Shown in pieces: positions 8,677 to 18,007 of a stretch of DNA of 64,000 bases. Position 1 is the stretch's first letter. Each line of letters starts with the position of its first letter. The notes beneath the pieces are model-generated. The model had not been told where the DNA came from, did not search any database, and saw only the letters and a list, made by a program, of their open reading frames with translations. The DNA comes from Clostridiales bacterium Firm_13 (GTDB lineage Bacteria > Bacillota > Clostridia > Saccharofermentanales > Saccharofermentanaceae). The stretch lies in NCBI GenBank assembly GCA_001603035.1, contig LVAS01000004.1, positions 1-64,000 of the forward strand, read 5' to 3'. The position numbers and the translations under genes are program-made.

Positions 8677-9968
8677 CGCTTGTCCATGATTGCGAAATAC
8701 TCTTCTTTCGTAAGAACAGGCCGGAATGCATCTCTTAGCGCCGATAATTCGCTCGCAGCATTCTTAACAAGGTTGTAAGCGGTGAGCGCCATGATTTTAG
8801 CGGGAAGAATATACGCCTTATGCGGATCCGGAATCGCAAAGTCCTTCTGATGGAGCCCGCCGGTAAACCCACCCGTCGTGAAATTCACGATCGGATAAAG
8901 ATGCGACAGGTCGCCGACGTCGGTCGAAAGAGAGTTGTGTATCCGCAAATCGACCGGACGGATATCCGCGTCCGGCAACATCGATGTTACATCGAGAAGG
9001 GCTTTACAGGGGGCGGAGGGAAGAACGGGGAAGCAGCCCATCGAACTCTCGATTTGTATCTCTGCGCCCGTTGCGACCGCACCCGCCAGAAACGCGCGAT
9101 CTGTTTTTGCGGCGGCATCTTCTATGGCGGACAAAGTACCGGCTCGCACCATCATTTCAAGAACAGCGCGATCCGGAACAACATTTACCGCCTGCCCAGC
9201 CTCGCGGATAACCGGATGCACCCGGACATGGTCCTCTTCGCGAAATGTTTCTCTCGCGTACGCGAGGGCGTTGAGTCCGATCGCCGCGGCGTTTAGCGCG
9301 TTTATTCCGTCCCAGGGAGCTCCGCCGGCATGCGCCGCTTTCCCGATATATGTCACGGTCTTTGACTGGAACCCGTTTGTGGAATTGGACCCGATAAGGG
9401 CGTCCGCATCGCACGGATAATAGTGGACATGGTGCGTCACAAATGCCGCGATATCGTCAAAGTAACCTTGATAAAGGAATTCACTTTTGCCGCTCTTGCC
9501 GTATTTCACCTTCCCGGCGAGAGAAAGCGCCGCCGCCTCGCCGCGATATTCTTCGGCGGGGACCGCAAGAAGGCGAATTCTGGCTCCGAGTTGCGAAGCG
9601 ATTTCGGGATTGGAGAGAGCAAAAGCGCTGCCGATCAGAGCGGCGAGCTGCACATTGTGTCCGCAGGCGTGCGAGGCATAGGTTTGCGGGGAGGCGTAGG
9701 GATGTTCGGGACAAACAATCCCGTCCAGCTCTCCGATCAACGCCAGAGCCGGCCCTTTCGCCTCGCCGATCGTCCCGCGAACTCCGGTGATCGCGATATG
9801 CTCCTCCGTTTGAATTCCGAGTTCCCGAAAAATCTCGGCAACCTTTCCGGCTGTTCGCACTTCGTGATAACCGGGCTCCGCAGCCCGAAAAATATCGTCC
9901 GCGAAGGAAATGATTCGATCGGCGTTTGCGTCGATGCGTGAGAGAATACGTTCCGCTGTCTTATCCAC
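8673..9968 (-). CDS. M20 family amidohydrolase (AbgB / ACY1L2-like)
   Basis: ELDGI, ASHACGHN, TGGFTGGLHQKDFAIPDP metal/catalytic motifs; GTG start at 9968 preferred over longer ORF. Confidence 0.85.
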   Translation of the reverse strand: MDKTAERILSRIDANADRIISFADDIFRAAEPGYHEVRTAGKVAEIFRELGIQTEEHIAITGVRGTIGEAKGPALALIGELDGIVCPEHPYASPQTYASHACGHNVQLAALIGSAFALSNPEIASQLGARIRLLAVPAEEYRGEAAALSLAGKVKYGKSGKSEFLYQGYFDDIAAFVTHHVHYYPCDADALIGSNSTNGFQSKTVTYIGKAAHAGGAPWDGINALNAAAIGLNALAYARETFREEDHVRVHPVIREAGQAVNVVPDRAVLEMMVRAGTLSAIEDAAAKTDRAFLAGAVATGAEIQIESSMGCFPVLPSAPCKALLDVTSMLPDADIRPVDLRIHNSLSTDVGDLSHLYPIVNFTTGGFTGGLHQKDFAIPDPHKAYILPAKIMALTAYNLVKNAASELSALRDAFRPVLTKEEYFAIMDKR

Positions 9969-10000
9969 AGATCCAACATCCTTTTTTCTACATAATAACA

Positions 10001-10031
10001 CGCCGCCGCTCCCGATGAAGGAACGGCGGCG
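10001..10031 (-). terminator. Intrinsic terminator after substrate-binding protein gene
   Basis: CGCCGCCG/CGGCGGCG stem downstream of the minus-strand SBP gene; weak T tract. Confidence 0.55.
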
Positions 10032-10059
10032 TAATTTGCTATTCGTTTGACCCGTGCGC

Positions 10060-10947
10060 TTACGAAGGCTGGTTCGCGATGGCGTCATCCATCATCTTGT
10101 CCCGATCGGCCTGTGTAATGCCGCTCAGAACGCCGTTGATTTCACCTTGAAGAGCCGTGTTGTCGAGAGCCATACAGGCGCAAACATGTGTGCGCTCTTC
10201 TTCAAACTGGAATCCCTTGCCCTTTTCAAACTGAATGATCTTGAGATCCGGGTTGGTGGCGACCGCGGCGAGCGCCGTCGGATAATCACAGTCCAGAAGA
10301 TCCACTTTGCCGGAATTGAGAGCGACGATCATCGAAGGTACATCGGCGAGAGCGGGCTGGATGTCGGCGTTCGGGATCTGGGACAAGAATTCATACCAGG
10401 AAGTGCTCTGCTGCGAGGTGCACTTGACGCCGTCAAAATCGGCAAGGCTCGTGGCATTGGCATATTTGCCGTCGCCCTTTACGAGTGCCACGTAATCGGC
10501 GACATAGTACGGATCCGAGAAGAGAAGCGTCTGCTTGCGCTCTTCGCTTACTGTCATGCCGCAGATGCCGACATCCGCCTTACCGGACGTGATTGCGGTC
10601 GGGATGGATGTCCACTCCGTCTTGTAGATCTCGAGCTTGTAGCCGAGATCGGAAGCAATCTTTACCGCCATCTGTACATCATAGCCGTTGCAATACGCGC
10701 CTTCGCTGTTTGCGATCGGCACGGCGCCGTTTGAATCGTCCGTCTGCGTCCAGTTGAAGGGAGCATAGGCACACTCCATAACGACGCGAAGAACCTTTTC
10801 ACTCGCTGCCGCGGTGGTATCGGCAGCTCCGGCGGCGGAAGTTGTACCGGACGTAGAAGAACTACATCCGGTCGCAGCCATAAGGGATACGACCGTGGCA
10901 GAGAGTAGAAGCATGGACAGGATCTTTTTTACTCTTTTCATTCTCAC
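10060..10947 (-). CDS. Polar amino-acid ABC transporter substrate-binding lipoprotein (family 3)
   Basis: Lipobox LMAATGC; SBP family 3 motifs (GYDVQMAVKIASDLGYKLEIYKTEWTSIPTAITSGKADVGICGMTVSEERKQTLLFSDPYY). Confidence 0.92.
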   Translation of the reverse strand: MRMKRVKKILSMLLLSATVVSLMAATGCSSSTSGTTSAAGAADTTAAASEKVLRVVMECAYAPFNWTQTDDSNGAVPIANSEGAYCNGYDVQMAVKIASDLGYKLEIYKTEWTSIPTAITSGKADVGICGMTVSEERKQTLLFSDPYYVADYVALVKGDGKYANATSLADFDGVKCTSQQSTSWYEFLSQIPNADIQPALADVPSMIVALNSGKVDLLDCDYPTALAAVATNPDLKIIQFEKGKGFQFEEERTHVCACMALDNTALQGEINGVLSGITQADRDKMMDDAIANQPS

Positions 10948-10970
10948 ATTCTCCTCCTATTGTCTGATAA

Positions 10971-11008
10971 AAAAACAGGATGCCAGCCTCGAAACGAAGT
11001 TAGCATCC
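10971..11008 (-). terminator. Terminator hairpin in SBP gene leader
   Basis: Minus strand GGATGCTAACTTCGTTTCGAGGCTGGCATCCTGTTTTTTT between promoter and start codon. Confidence 0.7.
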
Positions 11009-11099
11009 TTGTTAACACAGTTAGGTGAGAGGCCGCCGCGCTTCGTTTACCGATTTAGGCAACTCGTGCCGCGACATCTCGTTTATGAAGTTTGACTGC

Positions 11100-11128
11100 A
11101 TTCTACATGCAATTTTTTCGGGTGTCAA
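11100..11128 (-). promoter_or_regulatory. Promoter for SBP gene
   Basis: Minus strand TTGACA-N17-TAGAAT. Confidence 0.75.
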
Positions 11129-11250
11129 GCCAAAAATCAGGCATTTGCAGGTGACGACGATAATTTTGTGCAATCCATCGCAAATACGGCTGCAAATGCA
11201 AGAAGGTCTGGCTACATTTGCAGAATCGCCGGATTTCTTCTCGGTTTCCC

Positions 11251-11279
11251 TTGAAATGATTCCGTTTTCGTTGTAGGAT
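11251..11279 (+). promoter_or_regulatory. Promoter for permease-ATPase genes
   Basis: TTGAAA-N17-TAGGAT. Confidence 0.65.
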
Positions 11280-11308
11280 GTGTTTGTTTTACATAGATCA
11301 CGCAACGG

Positions 11309-11343
11309 AGCGCGGCGGATTTTTATCTGCGGGCGCTTTTTTT
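11309..11343 (+). terminator. Terminator hairpin in permease gene leader
   Basis: AGCGCGGCGGATTTTTATCTGCGGGCGCTTTTTTT between promoter and start at 11381. Confidence 0.7.
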
Positions 11344-11380
11344 GTATCTATGAATTCTCACAACAATAGGAGGTACTTGC

Positions 11381-12247
11381 ATGATCGCCCTTCTACTTTC
11401 GTCACCGGGTTCGAAAGCCAATTTCTTCGTCTGGGTTGTGTACATCTTCCAACAGTATTGGCCGTTGTTTTTGGAAGGTTGCAAGACGACATTCTTTCTG
11501 GCGCTGACGGGTACGATTCTCGGTTGCGTTATCGGGCTTATGATCGGCGTCCTTCGCACTATCCCCAAGCCGAAGAAGGGGAACGGTTCCAATTTCTTCA
11601 CCCGGGCGGCTTACAAAATTCTTCAGTTCATTTTACTTACCTATATAGAAATCTTTCGCGGCACGCCCATGATTGTACAAGCGATGGTTGTCTATTATGG
11701 CATGTCCTACGTCGGGGTTGATCTTCCCGCCATGATGGCCGGTTTTCTCGTCGTATCCATCAATACCGGCGCCTATATGGCAGAGACGGTGAGAGGCGGT
11801 ATCGAATCGATTTCGATCGGACAAACGGAAGCCGCCAAAGCGCTCGGAATGACGCATTGGCAGACGATGGTCAGTGTCGTACTACCGCAGACATTTCGCA
11901 ATATCCTTCCGCAGATCGGGAATAACCTCATCATCAACATCAAGGACACTTCCGTACTGAATGTTATCGCCGTAACGGAGCTGTTCTTCAATACGAAGTC
12001 TGCGGCCGGTATTTACTATCGATATTTCGAGTCCTTCTTCATCGCAAGTATTCTCTACTTTATTATGACCTTTACTTGCGCGCAGATCCTTCGCTGGATT
12101 GAGAGGAAGATTGACGGCTCCGGTTTCTACAAGCTGGTTGACGCGCCGGTCGATCCCATGACGGATCCGAGCGGAACGCTTGCGACAAAGTCTTCGCCGA
12201 TCACCCGAAAAGTTTCCCTGAGAGGTATGCACGCATGGACGAAGTAA
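11381..12247 (+). CDS. Polar amino-acid ABC transporter permease (HisM/GlnP family)
   Basis: [11 protein letters not shown] and [35 protein letters not shown] motifs. Confidence 0.92.
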   Translation: MIALLLSSPGSKANFFVWVVYIFQQYWPLFLEGCKTTFFLALTGTILGCVIGLMIGVLRTIPKPKKGNGSNFFTRAAYKILQFILLTYIEIFRGTPMIVQAMVVYYGMSYVGVDLPAMMAGFLVVSINTGAYMAETVRGGIESISIGQTEAAKALGMTHWQTMVSVVLPQTFRNILPQIGNNLIINIKDTSVLNVIAVTELFFNTKSAAGIYYRYFESFFIASILYFIMTFTCAQILRWIERKIDGSGFYKLVDAPVDPMTDPSGTLATKSSPITRKVSLRGMHAWTK

Positions 12248-12984
12248 AAGATGTAATTCTTAGAGCCGAACATATAAGCAAAACATTCGGCACCAATAAA
12301 GTGCTCCACGATATCGATTTTGAGACAAAAACCGGAGAGGTTATCTGTATCATCGGCGCATCCGGATCGGGTAAATCCACGCTCCTTCGTTGCATCAATT
12401 ATCTGGAGACGCCGACATCCGGATCGATCATGTTCCACGGGGAGGCGGTGTCGTCTCACGGTCGCGGAGTTACGCGTTACCGTTCGCAGGTCGGCATGGT
12501 TTTCCAGTCGTTTAATCTGTTTGCGAACAAGACTGTCCTTCAAAATTGCATGACGGGCACAAGGAAAGTTCTCAAGAAGAGTAAAGAAGAAGCGGAAGAA
12601 TTGGCGATGCGATATCTGACCAAAGTCGGGATGGCGCCCTATATCAAAGCCAAGCCCTCGCAGTTGTCCGGCGGGCAACAGCAGCGCGTCGCGATTGCTC
12701 GCGCGCTTGCGATGGAGCCGGAAATTCTCCTGTTTGACGAGCCGACGAGCGCACTTGATCCTCAGATGGTCGGCGAAGTTCTTCAGGTTATGCGCGACCT
12801 CGCCAAGGAAGGCCTTACCATGATTATTGTTACCCACGAGATGGCATTTGCCCGTGATGTGGCATCGCGTGTCATTTTTATGGATAAGGGTGTCATTGAA
12901 GAAGAGGGCCCGCCGAAGCAGATTTTTGAGAATCCGAAGAGTCCCCGTACCAAAGAATTCCTTTCCCGTTTCATCCAGGGATAA
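12235..12984 (+). CDS. Polar amino-acid ABC transporter ATP-binding protein (GlnQ-like)
   Basis: [54 protein letters not shown]. Confidence 0.95.
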   Translation: MDEVKDVILRAEHISKTFGTNKVLHDIDFETKTGEVICIIGASGSGKSTLLRCINYLETPTSGSIMFHGEAVSSHGRGVTRYRSQVGMVFQSFNLFANKTVLQNCMTGTRKVLKKSKEEAEELAMRYLTKVGMAPYIKAKPSQLSGGQQQRVAIARALAMEPEILLFDEPTSALDPQMVGEVLQVMRDLAKEGLTMIIVTHEMAFARDVASRVIFMDKGVIEEEGPPKQIFENPKSPRTKEFLSRFIQG

Positions 12985-13041
12985 TTGACGTAAGCCCACT
13001 ATCGCGCGAGCGACTCCTTATCGTTCGTTTTGCTTCCTCAA

Positions 13042-13108
13042 CAGCCGTTGGGCCGGAGAAATCGGTTTTGTCTTCAGCGCCGATCTCTCCGGTCCGAGAA
13101 AACGGTTG
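13042..13108 (+). other. Long structured stem-loop upstream of decarboxylase gene
   Basis: CAGCCGTT/AACGGTTG outer stem and GCCGGAGAAATCGG/CCGATCTCTCCGGT inner stem. Confidence 0.5.
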
Positions 13109-13176
13109 CATTCCTGCCCTTGGCGGGATATTTTTATATCTGGCTCCGGACTTGAAATTCTAAAGGACGGTGAAAT

Positions 13177-14586
13177 ATGAATCCGATTACCATTTCCAAC
13201 CTTTCTGTCGAACAGGATTCTCTCTCGATGGACGGTGTGAATCTCGTGAAGCTTGCCGAGGAATACGGCACGCCGCTTTATGTTTTTTCAGAGAAGAGAC
13301 TTCGACAGAATGTGCGGGAAATCCTCGACACATTCCGCCGCTTTCATCCCAAGACAAATCTTCACTACGCCTCAAAGGCGGAGACCACTTTGGGTGTGCT
13401 TCAAGTGATACACGACGAGGGAAGCATGCTTGAGGTCAATTCCGGAGGCGAGCTTTTTAAGGGGATCCAGTCGGGATTCCCCGGAGAAGAGATTGTTTTT
13501 AACGGTGTAGGGAAGACAAAAGAAGAGCTTGAGTTTGCGATTCGCCGCAATATTAAGGCAATTATTGTCGACTCCCCTTTCGAATTGGACCGTTTGATCC
13601 GGGTTGCGAAGCGCATCGGAAAGCCCGCGAACGTCATGCTTCGCATTGTTCCCGAGGTTTCGACGAATGTTGTGAAAGGCGATGAAACGGGGACGCATGA
13701 GACGAAGTTCGGCATATCAACGGATGAGTTGGACGGATGTGTTCAAGCGGTTCTCCATGAGAAGGAGACGCTTCGTCTGGTAGGACTTCACTTCCATATC
13801 GGAACACAGACGTATAACCTTGCGTCGTTTGTCGCGGCGTTTCGTGTTCTCCTAGAGACGGCCATTCGAATCTATAAGAAGACCGGTTATCGGCCGGCGA
13901 TTCTCGATATTGGCGGAGGACTGCCGGTTCCTCACTATATCGACCCTGCCGCAAGACAGTATATGCCCGAAAACATCTACCAAATGCTCCGCGGAGCTCT
14001 TTCCGTTGAGCAAATCGCGCATGCCGTCACCGACGAAATGAAGCCGCAGGCGGTTCGTGAATGGGCGGGAGATCTATATGCGAACTTTTTCGAAGATTGT
14101 GAATTGATTCTCGAATCCGGCCGAAAGGTGGTCGCCGATGCGGCCGTGGTTCTTTCGAAAGTCTTAAGTGAAAAGCGCCGCGCATCTCTCGACGAGGATT
14201 GGCTCGTGATTGACGCGGGCCTTCATACGATGCTCGAAGTGAAGACGTATCACTGGTATTTTCCGATCGTCTGCGCGAACAAGATTTCGAAGTCGCATGT
14301 CCGGCCGTTTAAAATCGCCGGACCACTCTGTGAATCCGGCGATGTATGGTTCGACTGTGATCACCACCGCGATCTGCCGGATTTCCGGATGCTTCCCGAC
14401 TCGACGACCGCAGGCGACTGGATTGCGATTCTTGTCGCGGGCGCCTACGGAACTCCGCTGATGACACGATATAACGGCAGACCGATGGCCGGTGCGCTGA
14501 TGATCCGAAATGACGGCTCTGTCGTCATGATCCGGGAGCCGGAGACTTTCGAGACTTTGCTGGCGGGCGAGAAGAGTTTATTCTGA
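13177..14586 (+). CDS. Fold-III PLP-dependent decarboxylase (diaminopimelate/ornithine decarboxylase-like)
   Basis: HYASKAET PLP-lysine motif, DIGGGLP, GPLCESGDV; LysA-like but with extra segment after DIGGGLPVPH. Confidence 0.85.
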   Translation: MNPITISNLSVEQDSLSMDGVNLVKLAEEYGTPLYVFSEKRLRQNVREILDTFRRFHPKTNLHYASKAETTLGVLQVIHDEGSMLEVNSGGELFKGIQSGFPGEEIVFNGVGKTKEELEFAIRRNIKAIIVDSPFELDRLIRVAKRIGKPANVMLRIVPEVSTNVVKGDETGTHETKFGISTDELDGCVQAVLHEKETLRLVGLHFHIGTQTYNLASFVAAFRVLLETAIRIYKKTGYRPAILDIGGGLPVPHYIDPAARQYMPENIYQMLRGALSVEQIAHAVTDEMKPQAVREWAGDLYANFFEDCELILESGRKVVADAAVVLSKVLSEKRRASLDEDWLVIDAGLHTMLEVKTYHWYFPIVCANKISKSHVRPFKIAGPLCESGDVWFDCDHHRDLPDFRMLPDSTTAGDWIAILVAGAYGTPLMTRYNGRPMAGALMIRNDGSVVMIREPETFETLLAGEKSLF

Positions 14587-15783
14587 GACACCGACATAAT
14601 TCATCGCAATATCCGCGTAGACAGCCGCCGCTTGAATCAACTCGTCGAGGCTTACACACTCGCGCTCACTGTGAGCGCAACCGATATCGCCCGGGCCGAA
14701 TATCAGCGTCGGAGTGAATCCGAAATTCGAGAGAAGAGACGCATCCGTCCATCCCGGAAACGACTCTGTGGGAGGCGTTGTGCCGGTATAGCGAAGGATT
14801 GCCTTCTCCGCGCTTCGGACGATCGGGTGATTGGGATCAATCCGGCAAGGTCCGTGCTCCAGGATGTTCATATTGACCATATCTCTTTTGAGTTCCGCCG
14901 AAAATGACGGGTTCTCGGCGCGAAGTTCATCGATCAGGTCTTGAATTTCTGCGTAAATACTCTCGACGCTCTCCCCCGAAATCCATCGACGATCCAACTT
15001 AATAAGACAACTCTCCGCGACGGTGCTCGGCTGATTCCCGCCGCGAATAACGCCGAAGTTCAGGACGGGATGTCCGAGAATCGGATCTTCTCGATTCCGA
15101 AAATCCGGAATAAGGCGAGTCTCGATGCGCTCGATTAACTTCGCGGCTCCGAGTATGGCGTTTGCGCCTTGATCCGCCGCCGAACCGTGTGCCGCTTTGC
15201 CGTGAATCCATATATCCATCCATTCGAGACCCCGGTTCCCGACGCAAAGATGCATGCGCGACGGTTCGCCCAGAACCGCCGCTTCGGATCTCGGACCGTC
15301 TTCGATCAGCGCCTCCGTTCCGATGCTTTTAAATTCTTCGTCCGCGACAAATGCAAAACGTACGGTGATTTTGGGCTTGCGACCGGAACGGGTAATCGCG
15401 GTCGCGGCTCCGATCATCGATGCGATCGGTCCTTTCATATCGCAGGCGCCGCGTCCGTAGAGATATCCGTCGGCAATTTTCGGCGTGAAGAGGCCGGGAT
15501 GACCGTAGTCCTCGACTGTATCCATATGCCCGGTAAAAAGAATACTTGAAGCGGTGTCTTCTCCTTCGATTTCCGCGTAGACGTTGTAGCGATGCTCCTC
15601 GATACGTTTGAGTCGGCTGCGTATACCATGCGCGATAAAATACGCATGAATATACGCAGCGACCCCCTCCTCGCAGACGAGGTTTCCCGGATGACTTTCG
15701 ATGGAAATCAACTCGGACGCGAGCTGAATTACTTCATTCCTGTCGACTAATTTTTGCCAATTCAAACTATCGCCCACTGCCAT
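14578..15783 (-). CDS. M20 family peptidase/deacetylase (ArgE/DapE-like)
   Basis: TGHMDTVEDYG, YGRGACDMKGPIA, VADEEFKSIGTEALI, GPGDIGCAHSERECVSLDEL. Confidence 0.9.
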   Translation of the reverse strand: MAVGDSLNWQKLVDRNEVIQLASELISIESHPGNLVCEEGVAAYIHAYFIAHGIRSRLKRIEEHRYNVYAEIEGEDTASSILFTGHMDTVEDYGHPGLFTPKIADGYLYGRGACDMKGPIASMIGAATAITRSGRKPKITVRFAFVADEEFKSIGTEALIEDGPRSEAAVLGEPSRMHLCVGNRGLEWMDIWIHGKAAHGSAADQGANAILGAAKLIERIETRLIPDFRNREDPILGHPVLNFGVIRGGNQPSTVAESCLIKLDRRWISGESVESIYAEIQDLIDELRAENPSFSAELKRDMVNMNILEHGPCRIDPNHPIVRSAEKAILRYTGTTPPTESFPGWTDASLLSNFGFTPTLIFGPGDIGCAHSERECVSLDELIQAAAVYADIAMNYVGVSE

Positions 15784-15812
15784 GCTCTCCCAAACTTCCG
15801 AAATTCTTCGGA

Positions 15813-17147
15813 TTACAGTTTGATTTCCAACTCAAGCTCACTTAATACCGTATCCATCGTGTCGACAATCCGGTCAACCTCTTCGCCCCGCACTTCAAAA
15901 TTCGGACCGACCATAATGCCGTCCCCGCTGACACCGCGATTAAATCGCGCCGTTCCCAGGGTGAGCATACGGTGCTTGCGGCAACCTTCCTCGACGCGCT
16001 GCCCGAAGGACAGATGCGGGGAGAACGGTTCCTTTGTTTTCCGGTCCGCGACAAATTCAATCCCTACCATAAGCCCAAGTCCGCGCACATCGCCGATGCA
16101 CGCATGCTTATCTTTTAACGCCAAGAGTCTTTCTTTGAGATAATCGCCCTGCTTTTTGACATTCGCGAGAAGATCTTCTTCTTCGATCACGGAGAGTGTC
16201 TTATCAATGATCGCGCAGGCTATCGGGTTCCCCGACCATGTGAAACCGGGGCTGAAAATCCCCTTTTCGATAATCGGCGCCGCGACTTCTTCCGTGCAGG
16301 CGGCGACGCCGACGGGAAAATAACCGCCGCTGATTGACTTGGCATAAGCCGCGATGTCCGCGCGCACGCCAAAATGATCTAAGGCGTTCCATGTGCCGGT
16401 ACGACCCGAACCGCACATGACCTCGTCGGCGATCATTAATACGTCATATCGCGTACAGATCTCGCGGATCGCTTTATAGTATTTAGCCGGCGCGACGGCA
16501 GCGCCGAGACTCGTACCGGATACGGGCTCAAAGATGAACGCCGCGATCGTCTCTTGTCCGCGGAGCTGGATTTCGCTTTCTAGCGCATGTGCGCATTCGC
16601 AATGACAGGTAGCGGGATCTTTCCCGAACCAACACCGATAACAATAGGGAGGAGCAATTTTGTAGTCGTTGTAGATTTCCGCATTGTATTCCTTGCGCCG
16701 CGCGGGATTCCCTCCGTAAGCGATCGCATTTCCGGTGTATCCGTGGTAACTCATCCAGCGTCCGATAATATGTCGCTTGGCAAATTTGCCCTGCTTGACG
16801 AAATGCAAGCGAGCGATTTTGCCGGCGATCTCGACCGCCTCCGAGCCGCCCGAAACAGGGAAGAAGCGATCCATGCCGAGGCAGCGATGCATATGTTCCG
16901 CCGCTCTTTCCCCGACATCGGCGGTGGCGATATCGCGGTGAATATAAGCCATTTTGAGCGCCTGATCATACAGCGTCTGCGCCATATCCGCACGCCCGTG
17001 CCCTAGGCTTACACTGATCGCGCCGCTTGATCCGTCCAGATATTCGTTGCCGTCTTTGTCGTAAAGAAAGACGCCCTTTCCGGACTCGAGTTTGGGATAA
17101 TCCCAATGAAAATCGTAGTACAATATGTTCTTATGAAAATCCGCCAT
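15813..17147 (-). CDS. Class-III pyridoxal-phosphate aminotransferase
   Basis: DGSSGAISVSLGHG, IADEVMCGSGRTGTW, AKSISGGYFPVGV; start MADFHKN. Confidence 0.92.
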   Translation of the reverse strand: MADFHKNILYYDFHWDYPKLESGKGVFLYDKDGNEYLDGSSGAISVSLGHGRADMAQTLYDQALKMAYIHRDIATADVGERAAEHMHRCLGMDRFFPVSGGSEAVEIAGKIARLHFVKQGKFAKRHIIGRWMSYHGYTGNAIAYGGNPARRKEYNAEIYNDYKIAPPYCYRCWFGKDPATCHCECAHALESEIQLRGQETIAAFIFEPVSGTSLGAAVAPAKYYKAIREICTRYDVLMIADEVMCGSGRTGTWNALDHFGVRADIAAYAKSISGGYFPVGVAACTEEVAAPIIEKGIFSPGFTWSGNPIACAIIDKTLSVIEEEDLLANVKKQGDYLKERLLALKDKHACIGDVRGLGLMVGIEFVADRKTKEPFSPHLSFGQRVEEGCRKHRMLTLGTARFNRGVSGDGIMVGPNFEVRGEEVDRIVDTMDTVLSELELEIKL

Positions 17148-17166
17148 CTCTGTCACTCCTGTCTTT

Positions 17167-17991
17167 TCACTTTTTAAGATGCAACATTTCTCGCGCCTCG
17201 TCGGGGGTCGCCGGCTCTCGACCGAGCAGACGCGCAATCTTCACGACCTTATCTACCAGCTCGCCGTTACTTTTGGCGAGTACGCCCTTTTCCATGTAGA
17301 GATTGTCTTCAAAACCGACACGGACATTTCCGCCCATCGCAAGGGCCATCGCCGCGATCGGGAATTGATTTCGTCCGATTCCCGTTGCGCACCACGTTGC
17401 GTCTTCCGGCAGAGAATCGACCATGAAGGAGAGGTTTCTTGCGGTCGGCGCCATCGTGCCGATTACACCGAGAACCATATTAAAATGCATGTGTTCGGCG
17501 GGGAGGAGCCCCTTTCTCGCGAGACTGAGCGCGAGATCGACCATTCCCTGCTCGAAACACTCGTATTCGGGTTTGATTCCGCGCTCTGACATACGTCTCC
17601 CGAATTCTTTGATCATCGACACCGTATTGTCAAAAATATCGTCGTTCCCAAAATTGCATGTTCCGCAATCAAGAGTTGCAATTTCGGGCAGCAGTTCTGT
17701 GGGTTGAAGGCGTTCGTCCGCACTCATTCCGATCGCGCCGCCCGTGCTCGGAAGAATAATGAGATCCGGCGCGACTTCACGAATCGCGGCGATATTCTCT
17801 TTAAATCTCTCCTTGTCCTGCGTGGGGGTCCCGTCGTCGCGTCGCACATGGAGATGAATGACCGCGGCTCCGGCATCGGCTGCACGCTTAGCCTCGCGAG
17901 CGATCTCCGCGACCGTATAGGGAACGTTCGGATTCTGTTCTTTCGTCACTTCGGCGCCGCTGATCGCGGCGGTAATAATCACTTTACTCAT
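17167..17991 (-). CDS. BKACE family (3-keto-5-aminohexanoate cleavage enzyme, DUF849)
   Basis: VIITAAISGAEVTKEQNPNVPYT, AAVIHLHVR, VLGVIGTMAPTARNL, VRVGFEDNLYMEKG. Confidence 0.92.
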   Translation of the reverse strand: MSKVIITAAISGAEVTKEQNPNVPYTVAEIAREAKRAADAGAAVIHLHVRRDDGTPTQDKERFKENIAAIREVAPDLIILPSTGGAIGMSADERLQPTELLPEIATLDCGTCNFGNDDIFDNTVSMIKEFGRRMSERGIKPEYECFEQGMVDLALSLARKGLLPAEHMHFNMVLGVIGTMAPTARNLSFMVDSLPEDATWCATGIGRNQFPIAAMALAMGGNVRVGFEDNLYMEKGVLAKSNGELVDKVVKIARLLGREPATPDEAREMLHLKK

Positions 17992-18007
17992 TTTGCCCCT
18001 CCTAATA

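Noticed and set aside
10054-10734. 226-aa plus-strand ORF over the SBP gene
   Set aside because: Antisense to a convincing family-3 SBP with lipobox.
10948-11093. T-box riboswitch in the SBP leader
   Set aside because: No AGGGTGGNACCGCG T-box sequence or specifier-loop AGUA motif found by eye; kept only as an unclassified attenuator.
12127-12999. 290-aa minus-strand ORF over the glnQ-like gene
   Set aside because: Antisense to a clear ABC ATPase; low-complexity basic translation with no domain.
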